Shown here: positions 18,552-27,367 of the stretch, one piece after another
Layout: every line of letters begins with the position of its first letter
Position numbering within the stretch: position 1 is the stretch's first letter
Assembly: GCF_000338295.1 (NCBI RefSeq)
Contig: NZ_ANMO01000246.1
Span: forward strand, 1-64,000
Length of the DNA: 64,000 nucleotides
DNA from: Rhodopirellula europaea 6C
GTDB taxonomy: Bacteria; Planctomycetota; Planctomycetia; Pirellulales; Pirellulaceae
Reading direction: 5' to 3'
The notes under the pieces: model-generated
Seen by the model: only the letters and a program-made list of their open reading frames with translations
Database searches by the model: none
Told to the model about the DNA's origin: nothing
Program-made: the position numbers and the translations under genes

Positions 18552-21052
18552 CAGGCCACCCAAGGAAAGAGTGCCAGCACCGATCCCGTGATCGCGACGG
18601 TCAGCAAGAGAAAGTGCCACCCCAAGGTGACGTTGACGATGTCCGCATCATGCATTGCGTCCATCTTTCCAAACAAACGCCGGGCGATGCAGTAAACCAA
18701 CATCGTGGCACCAAGAGCCAAGTGCACCACCGTCCACAACACCAACACGCCCGTTGTTGAGCTGTACACGTGCACGGTCGGATCCAGGCCGTTGGAATAC
18801 GGGCCCCAAACAAGTGCCGCCCCCGAGGCGACGGTCGCTGCGACCGCCAATAGACTCGATGAGTAAAAGCCGACCGAATGATTGCCGCGATTCAGACGAC
18901 GAGCCATCACGACCGCGCACCACGCGACGACGGCCAGCCCCACGGACACCAAGGGCCAAATCGTTCCGGCACCAACAACCGGTTCGCCGTTCCATTGTTC
19001 CGGCAGAAAGTCTTCGTGCACGGTCCAGTAGAAGAAGTAGCCAAACACCAGCGAAATGAACGCTGTCATGTCGCCCAGCATCGTGATGAACATCGCCCAC
19101 CAACCCACCGCCGCAGGCCCTGAAACATACAATGGCAACGATTGGTCCAATCCAACCGGCTTGGTTTCCTTTTCAGGAATCTCCGCGGTCCCGGTCCACA
19201 ACCACGTCACGATGGTCGCGAACGAGAGCGCGCTGCAACAACCGGCCGGGATCCACCAGTGATAAGTTGAAAAGATGAAGACTCCACCGGTGAACACCGC
19301 CGCCCAAAACGGCAAGAACGATGGTCCCGGAACACGCAAGCACTGCATCAACTCCGCATCCACCGCACTGGTCACCAACGTCTCTCGTCGTCCTTCCTCT
19401 GCATCGGGCAGGTAGAAGTTCCCAGCATCGATGTCGGCCCGCAGGTTCTCTTGCTCCCAAAGCGGGTATCGCGAATTGATGATCGGAATCGAGCGAATCC
19501 CCCAGGGCTGGTCCGGGACCTCGCCGCTCCACTCCAGCGTCCCCGCATTCCAAACGTTTCGCGGTACCAAGGGCTGCTTGCCTTTGGGGCGAAACACATC
19601 CCAGAGCAGAACCAGGAAACCGGCTCCCAAACCAAACGCACCAATCGACGAAATCAGGTTGGGCCATTCGAATCCCATTCCGCCTGGGAACGTGTAGACG
19701 CGGCGAGGCATCCCCATCAATCCCGCGATGTGCATCGGAAAGAAAGCCACATTGAATCCGATCAACATCAACCAAAACGTGATGTTGCCCAGCCGTTCTG
19801 AAAGTTGCTTGCCGGTTACAAACGGGTAGTAGTAATAGAACCCGGCGACGATCGGAAAGATCGTGCCACCGATCAACACGTAATGAAGATGTCCGACGAT
19901 GAAGTATGTGTCGTGGGCTTGGTAATCAAACGGAGCGATCGCGACCATCACACCGGTCAGCCCGCCAATGATGAAAGTCGCCAACCCCGCCAGGATGAAC
20001 TTCAGACAGACATTGCGCTGAACACGTCCAACCAACAGCGTCGCGATGAAGCAGAAAATCTGCACGCCGGTCGGAATCGCCACGGCCTCGGACGCAGCGG
20101 AGAAAATCCCGATCGAGATCCCCGGCAATCCGGTCGTGAACATGTGATGCACCCACAACCCGAAACTCAGGAACCCCGTCCCCACCGCGGCCAACACGAT
20201 CCACCCGTAGCCAGCCATCGGCGTGCGAGCGAACGTGGGCACCATCATCGCAACCAATGCGATGGAAGGCAGAAAAACGATGTAAACCTCGGGGTGCCCA
20301 AAGATCCAAAACAAGTGCTGCCACAGCATGGGATCCCCACCCCGCTCGACATCGAAGAACGGCCAATCCATGGCCCGCTCCAGTTCCATCAGCAAATCGC
20401 CAGCGATCAATGGCGGGAACGCGAACAGGATCATCACCGCCACCACCAGGATGTACCAAGCGTAAAGCGGGATCAGATTCAAACGCATGCCAGGCGGACG
20501 GCACTTCAACACGCCGACGATCAATTCAACCGCCGCAGCAATCGATGCGATCTCGATGAAAGAAAGCCCCAACAACCAGATGTCAGGCCCGATGCCGTCT
20601 TGGTACTCCGTCGTCATTGGCGGATACATGAACCAACCACCGCGAGGTCCGACACCAAATAACAGCGAACCGCACACGAACACGCCGCCGATCAGAAAGC
20701 ACCAATAGCCGTACGCCGACAACCTCGGAAACGGCAGGTCTCGCGCGCCCAGCATCTCGGGGAGCAACATGATCGAGATGGCTTCTAAGATTGGCACCGC
20801 AAACAAAAACATCATCACGCTGCCGTGCATGGTGAAGATTTGGTTGTACTGGTCGGGCGTGAGCCAATCGTTGTCTGGCAAGGCCAACTGAACTCGCATG
20901 ATCAGCGCCAGCACACCGCCAAACAGGAAGAACGCAAACGCGGTGAGCGTGTACCACAGTCCGACTTCGCTGTTGTTGACTGCCGACCAATACCGCCATC
21001 CCTTGGGCGTTTCCCAGGCCTTCAACAATCGATCCGCTCTTGGGTCTTTCAC
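18551..21052 (-). CDS. ctaD: Cytochrome c oxidase subunit I fused to subunit III
   Basis: The 833-residue protein joins a haem-copper oxidase subunit I (about 1-600) to a subunit III-like domain (about 640-833). Subunit I ligands are visible: His76 (haem a, in MHGSVM), His253 with Tyr257 (HPEVY; Glu255 is the proton-channel glutamate of A1-type oxidases), His302/His303 (CuB), and His388/His390 in HDTYFIVGHLHYV. Subunit III character is seen in the GWWAMFITMLGDMTAFISLVFGYFF and HLALGATML helices. The enzyme reduces oxygen and pumps protons in the cytoplasmic membrane. It overlaps coxB by ATGA. Confidence 0.95.
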   Translation of the reverse strand: MKDPRADRLLKAWETPKGWRYWSAVNNSEVGLWYTLTAFAFFLFGGVLALIMRVQLALPDNDWLTPDQYNQIFTMHGSVMMFLFAVPILEAISIMLLPEMLGARDLPFPRLSAYGYWCFLIGGVFVCGSLLFGVGPRGGWFMYPPMTTEYQDGIGPDIWLLGLSFIEIASIAAAVELIVGVLKCRPPGMRLNLIPLYAWYILVVAVMILFAFPPLIAGDLLMELERAMDWPFFDVERGGDPMLWQHLFWIFGHPEVYIVFLPSIALVAMMVPTFARTPMAGYGWIVLAAVGTGFLSFGLWVHHMFTTGLPGISIGIFSAASEAVAIPTGVQIFCFIATLLVGRVQRNVCLKFILAGLATFIIGGLTGVMVAIAPFDYQAHDTYFIVGHLHYVLIGGTIFPIVAGFYYYYPFVTGKQLSERLGNITFWLMLIGFNVAFFPMHIAGLMGMPRRVYTFPGGMGFEWPNLISSIGAFGLGAGFLVLLWDVFRPKGKQPLVPRNVWNAGTLEWSGEVPDQPWGIRSIPIINSRYPLWEQENLRADIDAGNFYLPDAEEGRRETLVTSAVDAELMQCLRVPGPSFLPFWAAVFTGGVFIFSTYHWWIPAGCCSALSFATIVTWLWTGTAEIPEKETKPVGLDQSLPLYVSGPAAVGWWAMFITMLGDMTAFISLVFGYFFYWTVHEDFLPEQWNGEPVVGAGTIWPLVSVGLAVVAWCAVVMARRLNRGNHSVGFYSSSLLAVAATVASGAALVWGPYSNGLDPTVHVYSSTTGVLVLWTVVHLALGATMLVYCIARRLFGKMDAMHDADIVNVTLGWHFLLLTVAITGSVLALFPWVA

Positions 21053-21981
21053 TTCAATTCCCCCAAGTAACGAACCAAAGCTCGCAATTCATCTTCAGCA
21101 AGCGTCTCAAAAGCTGGCATCTCCACGCCTGACTTGACTCGATGAGTCTCCGCGATCCACCGAGTCAAGTTGTCCGCGTTGTTTGGCAGCACGGACGCAC
21201 CAATGCTTCGGCGACTTCCGAAGTGAGTCAGGTCTGGCCCGACAACGCCATCGGCCGAAGTGCCGCGAATTGAGTGGCAGGCACCACAACCGGAGCCTGC
21301 GAAAATTTTCCGACCGGCCTCCGCTTCATCAGATATCGCCACCGCTAGTGATGCCTGTTGCCGGAGCCACTCGTCGTAGTCCTCACGCGACTCAACGATC
21401 ACATCAAAAGCCATCTGAGTGTGAGCCTCGCCGCAATATTCGGCGCACACGCCGCGATAGACGCCGACTCGAGTCGGATGCAGCTTCAACCGATTTTCGC
21501 GACCGGGCATCATGTCGACCTTGCCGCCGAGCGAAGGAACCCAAAACGCATGAATCACGTCCTCGCTCTTGAGTTTGAATTCCACCGGTTCGTTCACAGG
21601 CAGATGAATTTCGTTGGCCGTTTCCACGCGATTCCCGTCAGGCATTCGGTAGTGAATTCGCCACCACCATCGCACTCCCGCGACCTCGATGACTTGGCTG
21701 CCCTCCGGTGCCGGGCGCTGAAGGTCCGGCAACATTGCCAATCCATACGTCAGCAACGCTGTCAAAACGATTGTCGGAAAGACCGCCCCGCCGCCGATCA
21801 CCAACATTCGCGTTCTCTTCTGATCATGTTGACCGGGAACCACGATCGCGTAGACCGCCAACCCAACGACAATCAGCCAGATCAAACATCCGCCAATGAG
21901 CATCACCCAAAACAATCCCGCAATCGATTCGGCGCCGACACCGGCGTGATCAAGAGCGGACTGGGATGGAACGAAGTTCAT
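21049..21981 (-). CDS. ctaC: Cytochrome c oxidase subunit II with fused cytochrome c domain
   Basis: The 310-residue protein has two N-terminal membrane helices (20-48, 58-83) and a cupredoxin domain carrying the CuA ligands His144, Cys179, Glu181, Cys183, His187 and Met190. A C-terminal cytochrome c domain has CGACH at 232-236 and a late Met in VEMPAF. This is the caa3 arrangement. It is first in the operon ctaC-ctaD-membrane protein-ctaG-triheme cytochrome, with overlaps at each of the first three junctions. Confidence 0.95.
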   Translation of the reverse strand: MNFVPSQSALDHAGVGAESIAGLFWVMLIGGCLIWLIVVGLAVYAIVVPGQHDQKRTRMLVIGGGAVFPTIVLTALLTYGLAMLPDLQRPAPEGSQVIEVAGVRWWWRIHYRMPDGNRVETANEIHLPVNEPVEFKLKSEDVIHAFWVPSLGGKVDMMPGRENRLKLHPTRVGVYRGVCAEYCGEAHTQMAFDVIVESREDYDEWLRQQASLAVAISDEAEAGRKIFAGSGCGACHSIRGTSADGVVGPDLTHFGSRRSIGASVLPNNADNLTRWIAETHRVKSGVEMPAFETLAEDELRALVRYLGELK

Positions 21982-22176
21982 ACACGTGGTCGGTTAATGC
22001 TCAGTGGGATCGCAATTCGTCCGTTTGCCAACGTCAATCTTTCAGAGTGGACGATTAGCGGACTGCGGTCGTCAGCAGCAATCGGCATGCCGCGAGGACT
22101 TTCTCGACACGCCCGAGCAAATGAGGCGGCGATCGCGAGCCAGCGTCAGGCACACATTTTGCTTGACCATCGCCGC

Positions 22177-22707
22177 ATGCTAGACAGCCTCGATATCACT
22201 CAACTGCAAACGATCGCCACCGCTGGCGGCCTGGGTGCACTCCTAGGAATCGAACGTGAGTTCGCTCGCAAGCCCGCGGGCGTCCGGACACACATCTTCG
22301 TGTGTGCTGGGGCGTCGATGATGATGCTGCTGGCCCAGGAAGCGGTGAACCACTTCCAAGCCTTGGAACCCGATTCGATGCTTAGTGCAGACCCCATCCG
22401 GGTGCTTCAGGCAATCGTGGTTGGCATCAGCTTTTTGGGTGCTGGCACGATTGTGCACCAGAAAGGAGAACAGGTTGAAGGTCTAACCACCGCGGCGAGC
22501 ATCTTCTTGACCGCGGGAATTGGCGTCGCGACGGCTGTCGAGCGAACCGCTCTGGCAACCAGCGTCGCTATCGCAGCGGTTTTTGTACTTCTCGTGGTTG
22601 GTTGCGTTGAAAACCGTATCGCGTGGTGGGTGAGTCGACGCAAAAAGCCAAACCCGCCCATCAATCACCCCGACGATCCACACGATCGGTGCACACCAGA
22701 CGTTTGA
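22177..22707 (+). CDS. MgtC/SapB family membrane protein
   Basis: The 176-residue product shows the MgtC signature: GGLGALLGIEREFARKPAGVRTHIFVCAGASMM, a helix pair, then VGISFLGAGTIVHQKGEQVEGLTTAASIFLTAGIGVA. The tail is short, basic and Pro/Asp-rich, and it lacks the C-terminal ACT-like domain of virulence MgtC proteins, like the SapB/YhiD forms. The ATG at 22177 is chosen because the family motif starts right after it. The divergent cox operon begins 195 bases away. Confidence 0.88.
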   Translation: MLDSLDITQLQTIATAGGLGALLGIEREFARKPAGVRTHIFVCAGASMMMLLAQEAVNHFQALEPDSMLSADPIRVLQAIVVGISFLGAGTIVHQKGEQVEGLTTAASIFLTAGIGVATAVERTALATSVAIAAVFVLLVVGCVENRIAWWVSRRKKPNPPINHPDDPHDRCTPDV

Positions 22708-22724
22708 ATAAGTTCTAGCGAAGA

Positions 22725-23351
22725 TCACCGTGAGTGAGCAACGGAACGATCGCTTCTCTCACGATGCTGCTGAACCAGGCGGTAAACCCATATCGCAAGC
22801 ATCACTGCAATGACACCCGAGCTCACCCAACTGAGTGGACCTGCCAAGTCACCGTAGTTTTTACCCAACCACAATCCGATCACGGCCAAGAGTGCTGTCC
22901 AAGCGATAGTCCCGATCGCAGTGTAAGCAGAGAATTTTGCCGCTGGCATGTTCGCGAAACCTGCCGGGACACTGATGAGTGTTCGAAGCCCAGGGATCAG
23001 ACGACACAAAAGCACGGCCGCCGCACCCCAACGTTCGAACCAGCGATCAACTTGGTCGATGTCGTTCCGGGAAATGGTCAGCCAAGCACCATGTTTGTCC
23101 ACCCACGTCGCGAGCCGCTCCTTTCCGATCCGGCGAGCTACCCAGTACCACGCATAGGCACCGACAAATGAGCCAGTGCTGCCCGCGATGACAACCGCGA
23201 TAAAAGAGGATTGCCCTTGGCTGACTGAGTAACCAGCCCACGGCATCACCAATTCGGACGGAATAGGAGGAAACACGTTCTCCAGTAACATCAGCATTCC
23301 AACGCCGAATGCACCGAACTGTTCCAAAATACTTTCGATCCACTGATCCAT
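22725..23351 (-). CDS. DedA family membrane protein
   Basis: The 208-residue protein contains the DedA core: ENVFPPIPSELVMPWAGY, then GSTGSFVGAYAWYWVARRIGK, then WGAAAVLLCRLIPGLRTLISVPAGFANM and a terminal helix. The conserved acidic and Arg residues of the DedA flippase superfamily (E-N-x-x-P-P-I-P-S-E, R-x-I-P-G-x-R) are present. Relatives translocate C55-isoprenoid or phospholipid carriers and maintain membrane potential. It follows the CheY-like gene by 32 bases on the same strand. Confidence 0.92.
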   Translation of the reverse strand: MDQWIESILEQFGAFGVGMLMLLENVFPPIPSELVMPWAGYSVSQGQSSFIAVVIAGSTGSFVGAYAWYWVARRIGKERLATWVDKHGAWLTISRNDIDQVDRWFERWGAAAVLLCRLIPGLRTLISVPAGFANMPAAKFSAYTAIGTIAWTALLAVIGLWLGKNYGDLAGPLSWVSSGVIAVMLAIWVYRLVQQHRERSDRSVAHSR

Positions 23352-23383
23352 GATTGAACAAGACCTAACGAGTGCGGGTCAAG

Positions 23384-23854
23384 TCAAAGACAAATTCTTC
23401 GACCATCCGAAAACCGCTCGTGCAACCAACGACTGGTCGCAATCATCTTCAGAGTGACACTCAACCGAGTGACGGAGATGGGTTTCGGAAGAAAATACAC
23501 GCCGACATATCGTCGGGCTTTCCGGGCGATGGCTTTGCTTCCCAAGGTGCTCGTCACAATGACGGGCAACGTTGCAATTCGCTGGTCTTTCGACCGCCGC
23601 ATCGCGTCGACCAAATCGAAACCGCTCCAATTGGGCATTTCGATATCAGTGATCACCGCGTTGACGCTCTGCTTGGACAGCAACTCGAACGCTTCACAAC
23701 CATCCGCCGCCTGAACGCTCTCAACTTCCAGATTGCGAAGGACTCGCGAGATGATCGTTCGCATGACTGCGACATCATCCACGACAAGAACATTCTTCAT
23801 ACCGATCGTTGGCAGCGGCAATTCATGTGCGACCTGCACGTTCAGCTCAACCAT
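23384..23854 (-). CDS. CheY-like single-domain response regulator
   Basis: The 156-residue protein is a receiver domain with acidic pocket Asp26/Asp27 (LVVDDV), phospho-acceptor Asp70 (ITDIEMP), Thr/Ser101-103 and Lys124 (FLPKP). No output domain follows, so it acts by protein contact or as a phosphate carrier. Its ATG at 23854 is preceded by AAGGA and overlaps the end of the deaminase gene by 8 bases. ATG at 23800 (MKNVLVVDD) is a shorter alternative. No cognate kinase is adjacent. Confidence 0.88.
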   Translation of the reverse strand: MVELNVQVAHELPLPTIGMKNVLVVDDVAVMRTIISRVLRNLEVESVQAADGCEAFELLSKQSVNAVITDIEMPNWSGFDLVDAMRRSKDQRIATLPVIVTSTLGSKAIARKARRYVGVYFLPKPISVTRLSVTLKMIATSRWLHERFSDGRRICL

Positions 23855-24344
23855 CGTCAGAGTCCTTCTTGCGATGGTTGATCAAAAGAGCCGAGCAATC
23901 GTACTCCAGCACGCCACCGGTCAACTTGATCGGCGGTGACAACTGCTCTGCAAGCTCACTGGCCTTCAATCCCAATGTGCCGAAGTTGGCAGTTTCAATC
24001 GTTGATGCACACGCGCCATAGGCAACGTGTTCGATGCCGGCCAATCCAATCGCGGCTAGGCACATTGGGCACGGTTCACCAGTCGAAACAAGCCACAAAC
24101 CGGAAAGATCTGGTCCACCTAGCTTCTTCGCTGCCTTTCCGATGGCCACCACTTCGGCGTGCGCAGTCGGATCGCAGGTCGATACCACTTGATTGTGAGC
24201 AACTGAAATTTGCTTCCCGCTTTCGGTGAAGACACCTGCGCCAAAAGGATGTTCACCCATGGCCACACCTTCAATCGTCTTCGTCACGACGGACTTCATC
24301 CACTGGCGAAGCGTTTCGCTGTTAACTGCCATGGATGAGGACAT
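23847..24344 (-). CDS. Nucleoside/guanine deaminase family protein
   Basis: The 165-residue protein (from ATG 24344; 24332 also possible) has the zinc deaminase signatures: HAEV with His62 and Glu64, then PCPMC with Cys92 and Cys95. The sequence around them (HPFGAGVF, SVAHNQVVSTCDPTAHAE, EPCPMCLAAIG) is closer to guanine deaminase GuaD-type proteins than to TadA. Expected reaction: hydrolytic deamination of a purine base or nucleoside. It heads the deaminase-CheY-DedA set. Confidence 0.88.
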   Translation of the reverse strand: MSSSMAVNSETLRQWMKSVVTKTIEGVAMGEHPFGAGVFTESGKQISVAHNQVVSTCDPTAHAEVVAIGKAAKKLGGPDLSGLWLVSTGEPCPMCLAAIGLAGIEHVAYGACASTIETANFGTLGLKASELAEQLSPPIKLTGGVLEYDCSALLINHRKKDSDDG

Positions 24345-24744
24345 AGATCTGAACCGATGAAGGAATGAATTGACAAAATTAGATACATCGCAAGTACCGT
24401 GCCGCAACCTTCACCAAGTGCCGCACAGCCCGCGATTCACTTGATTTCTGAACAGCACTGGACCGGAGGTGACGACCGGCGCGGTTTTGGGTCGATCATC
24501 AGCACTGAGCGACCAGATATCGCAGATTTGGAGGCCTGAGCAACGATCTATGCTCAGCCTGAAACTCGATTGAGAGCATTGCTTGGTCTGCAATCGACCG
24601 TTTCGCGTCAAATCAACCCAATGCGTCTCAGGCTGCTGGATCGCTCAACTTCGGCATGCAACCCGGACCAGTTGGGGCTTTGCCATGGTCTGAGGTAGTC
24701 AAACCCAAGCCGACGCGCACAGGGTTCAACAAGCCGCCAAACCG
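24345..24744. other. Intergenic region with one imperfect hairpin
   Basis: No coding character is visible. A hairpin, 24532-24542 with 24551-24560, has a 10-base-pair stem, one bulged C and an 8-base loop. It lacks a T-run on the plus strand and its role is unknown. Confidence 0.5.
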
Positions 24745-24927
24745 TTACTTCCGAGGGTCGTTCGCGGGCAACTTCTCGTGCCTCGTCGGAGTGATTCCTC
24801 CCGGATGCTCAACATAGATTTTCTCGCCGCAGTTGGGACACGCGGGAACGCGGTCGTCCACCGGCTTGCCGCATCCGGGACAAGGAGTGTGGTTGAGAGG
24901 GGCGGTGTCTTGTTTGGGTTCGTTCAT
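24745..24927 (-). CDS. Small zinc-ribbon protein
   Basis: This 60-residue protein has two knuckles, CPGC (16-19) and CPNC (30-33), separated by ten residues, the zinc-ribbon pattern. A short Pro/Lys-rich tail follows. Such mini-proteins are common in planctomycetes; function unknown. It is monocistronic. Confidence 0.75.
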   Translation of the reverse strand: MNEPKQDTAPLNHTPCPGCGKPVDDRVPACPNCGEKIYVEHPGGITPTRHEKLPANDPRK

Positions 24928-25186
24928 CGTGGTGTTCCGTTTGAAAGCGGTGGGATCAGGACAGCAGGTTTCGAGTAGAAATCAAAACAATGCCGGCGTT
25001 TGCGCCTCGAAAGGCAGTGTTTGCTTGAGAAGTCTTCCGTCAAAAGTCACCCGCAATCGGCGAGCCAATCATAACGGCGAGGGTTTTGGCCCGCCGTTTG
25101 CTTCAGGGCTTCATCACAACGCAGCAACACGTTCAGCGAAGCTTGATTCGCCCAACCAAACCTCACTCAAATTGACAGGACTTCCC

Positions 25187-25405
25187 GTGAGCCAAAAGTT
25201 TCAAATCAACCAATACGTTCAGTGGAACTACGGCGGTGGAACGGCCAAGGGACAGATCAAAGAGTCCTACAAAGAAAGGGTGACCAAAACCATCAAAGGC
25301 AACGACGTGACGCGGAACGCCAGCGATGACGAACCGGCTTACTACATCGAGCAAGAAGACGGTGATCACGTGCTGAAGAGCGAAAGCGAACTGCAGGACG
25401 CGTAA
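25187..25405 (+). CDS. DUF2945 / HVA1-type TUDOR domain protein
   Basis: A GTG at 25187, with AGGA six bases upstream, gives 72 residues. The chain FQINQYVQWNYGGGTAKGQIKE, followed by VTRNASDDEPAYYIEQEDGDHVLKSESEL, matches the DUF2945 (hypervirulence-associated TUDOR-like) family of small basic proteins. The family is widespread in soil and marine bacteria and has no known biochemical role. It precedes the SDR gene by 71 bases on the same strand and may be co-transcribed. Confidence 0.82.
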   Translation: MSQKFQINQYVQWNYGGGTAKGQIKESYKERVTKTIKGNDVTRNASDDEPAYYIEQEDGDHVLKSESELQDA

Positions 25406-25476
25406 GGCGATTCGCTTCTGATGTGAGTTCGACAACCAAAAGCAAATTTCCGCTTCCAACAATTTCAAACAAACCC

Positions 25477-26283
25477 ATGAATCGCAAAGCAATCATCACC
25501 GGCGGAAGCACAGGCATCGGCCGCGCAACCGCGGTCGCCCTCGCTCGATCCGGACACGATGTCGCAATCACCTACGCACATGGTGAAGACGACGCCAAAC
25601 GCACCGCTGAAATGGTTCAAGCCGAAGGACGTGTGTGCGTGGTCAAACAGTTGGATCTGTCCAACCCTGACACTGCGAATCCAGTCGTCGATGAGATGGT
25701 TGACGAACTGGGCGGCCTCGATGTGTTTGTCAACAACGCTGGGATGATGGTCAATCAAACGATGCCTGATCTCGACGTCGAAACCGCTCAGCGAATATTC
25801 AACGTCAACACGATTGGTGCAACGCTTGCGATCCAGCGAGCCGTGCATCACATGTTGCCGGGCGGTTTGGAAGGCGACGCCAAATCAACTCCGGGTCGAA
25901 TCATTGTCGTGACCAGTGTTCACGAAGCGATCGCCAGTCCGGTCGACACGCTCTACACGATGACCAAACACGCTTTGGGTGGTTTGGTGAAGTGTTTGGC
26001 GTTGGATCTGACTCCGCTGAACATCACGGTCAATTCCGTCGCCCCCGGCGAAATTGCCACTCCGATGAACGACATGGATCCCGATGACGCCGAGAGCTCA
26101 CCACGGGAGGCGATTCCGGTCCGCCGGGTTGGTCACCCCGATGAAGTCGCGGCCGTCATCAATTTTCTTGCCGGCGAGCAAGCGGGATTTGTCACCGGGG
26201 CACGCTGGCCGATTGACGGTGGCTTTGAAGCCGCCGCACCACTCGCCGCCAGTGCTTTTCGAGAAGACTACTTGGCTCAGTAG
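25477..26283 (+). CDS. Short-chain dehydrogenase/reductase
   Basis: The 268-residue protein has the cofactor motif TGGSTGIGRA (8-17), NNAG at 86-89, Ser in VVTSVHEA, and catalytic Tyr160/Lys164 (YTMTK). VNSVAPGEIATPM and a terminal IDGGF loop complete the classical SDR. The family is broad; the substrate cannot be deduced. A putative TIGRR-like loop is absent. It is followed by dps after 69 bases. Confidence 0.92.
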   Translation: MNRKAIITGGSTGIGRATAVALARSGHDVAITYAHGEDDAKRTAEMVQAEGRVCVVKQLDLSNPDTANPVVDEMVDELGGLDVFVNNAGMMVNQTMPDLDVETAQRIFNVNTIGATLAIQRAVHHMLPGGLEGDAKSTPGRIIVVTSVHEAIASPVDTLYTMTKHALGGLVKCLALDLTPLNITVNSVAPGEIATPMNDMDPDDAESSPREAIPVRRVGHPDEVAAVINFLAGEQAGFVTGARWPIDGGFEAAAPLAASAFREDYLAQ

Positions 26284-26313
26284 CCCCACCATTCGAGCCC
26301 TTTCACTATCAAC

Positions 26314-26326
26314 GGCAGTCACTGCC
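26314..26326. promoter_or_regulatory. Short perfect palindrome upstream of dps
   Basis: GGCAGTCACTGCC is a 6-base inverted repeat around one central base, 27-39 bases before the dps ATG at 26353. It may be an operator or a hairpin in the leader; no supporting copy was found elsewhere in the window. Confidence 0.3.
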
Positions 26327-26352
26327 ATCACAAACACCAACGAGTTCAAACG

Positions 26353-26841
26353 ATGTCGACTACAACCCAAACTCAATTCAAACGCGATATTCTTCAAGAC
26401 GAAACCACCGCGGAAGTCACTGCTTTGTTGCAAGACAACCTGACCAACCTGATCGATCTGGCTTTGCTGATGAAGCAAGCCCACTGGAACGTCGTGGGTC
26501 CTAATTTTCGAAGCATTCACTTGCAACTCGACGAGATCATTGATTCCGTTCGAGCGGGAAGCGATGAAGTCGCCGAACGGATCGTTACACTCGGCATTCC
26601 AGCTGACGGCCGCGTTTCCACGGTCGCTGCCGACAGCAATGTGGCAGGCTACCCTGACGGATTCGTGAAAGTCTCCGAAACAATTTCGCGAGTCGCGGAC
26701 GCTTTGAAACAAGTCATCGAGTCGCTGCGTTCGGCGATTGAGAAACTCGGCGATCTCGACGCGATCAGCGAAGACATGCTGATCGCAATCTCGGGTGAAC
26801 TCGAGAAGCATCTGTGGATGCTTCAGGCCCAAGAAGTCTGA
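26353..26841 (+). CDS. dps: Dps family ferritin-like DNA-protection protein
   Basis: The 162-residue protein contains the Dps ferroxidase signature: KQAHWNVVGPNFRSIHLQLDEI with His44, His56, Asp60 and Glu61. The four-helix Dps pattern follows, with SDEVAERIVTLGIPADGR after the second helix. Dps dodecamers oxidise iron(II) with peroxide, store iron(III) and can bind DNA; an N-terminal basic tail is short here. This is standard oxidative-stress equipment and lies in a region rich in such genes. Confidence 0.93.
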   Translation: MSTTTQTQFKRDILQDETTAEVTALLQDNLTNLIDLALLMKQAHWNVVGPNFRSIHLQLDEIIDSVRAGSDEVAERIVTLGIPADGRVSTVAADSNVAGYPDGFVKVSETISRVADALKQVIESLRSAIEKLGDLDAISEDMLIAISGELEKHLWMLQAQEV

Positions 26842-26950
26842 TCCCCGCGACGGACGCCATTGCCGGCAATTCGTCGGCCGTCCGCTGATCGCATGAATTG
26901 CGGACGCAACTACGAAGGACTTTTCCTCCACTCACACAAAGAGCTCACAC

Positions 26951-27223
26951 ATGTTGATTCCAATCATTGGCTGGATCATTTTCGGTTTGATCGTCGGCGC
27001 CCTCGCCCGGCTAATTTATCCCGGACGGCAAAACCTCGGCATCGTCAAAACAATCTTGCTCGGTGTTGTCGGTTCATTCGTCGGCGGCTTCCTCGCCTTC
27101 CTGTTGTTTGGCGGATCGGCCATGCAAGCGTCCGGATGGATCGGTTCCATCATCGGTGCCGTTGCGGTGCTCGCAATCGCGACTCGCTGGAATAGCAGTT
27201 CACAGCAATCGATCACCCATTGA
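26951..27223 (+). CDS. GlsB/YeaQ/YmgE family stress membrane protein
   Basis: The 90-residue protein is nearly all membrane: LIPIIGWIIFGLIVGALARLIYPG, then GIVKTILLGVVGSFVGGFLAFLLFGG, then GSIIGAVAVLAIATR. The first helix with ARLIYPG and the GxxGSFVGGFLA repeat mark the transglycosylase-associated (GlsB/YeaQ) family. It follows dps by 109 bases and is followed by a strong terminator, so dps and this gene probably form one unit. Confidence 0.88.
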   Translation: MLIPIIGWIIFGLIVGALARLIYPGRQNLGIVKTILLGVVGSFVGGFLAFLLFGGSAMQASGWIGSIIGAVAVLAIATRWNSSSQQSITH

Positions 27224-27252
27224 TTGGCTGACGAGCGACTGTCACACAAATT

Positions 27253-27281
27253 GGCGAGAGGTTTTTCCTCTCGCCTTTTTT
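27253..27281 (+). terminator. Rho-independent terminator after the GlsB gene
   Basis: GGCGAGAGG (27253-27261) pairs perfectly with CCTCTCGCC (27267-27275) across a TTTTT loop, followed by six T. It lies 29 bases after the stop. Confidence 0.95.
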
Positions 27282-27367
27282 CGTGTTGGCTGATTTTCGT
27301 TCGCATTGGCCTCCGATTTGCGACTCTTTGCAATCGTTTCCGAAATACTTCAACCGAAAGAAGCACG

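Noticed and set aside
19805-20662. A 285-codon open frame on the plus strand
   Set aside because: It is antisense to subunit I of the oxidase, whose sequence is unmistakable.
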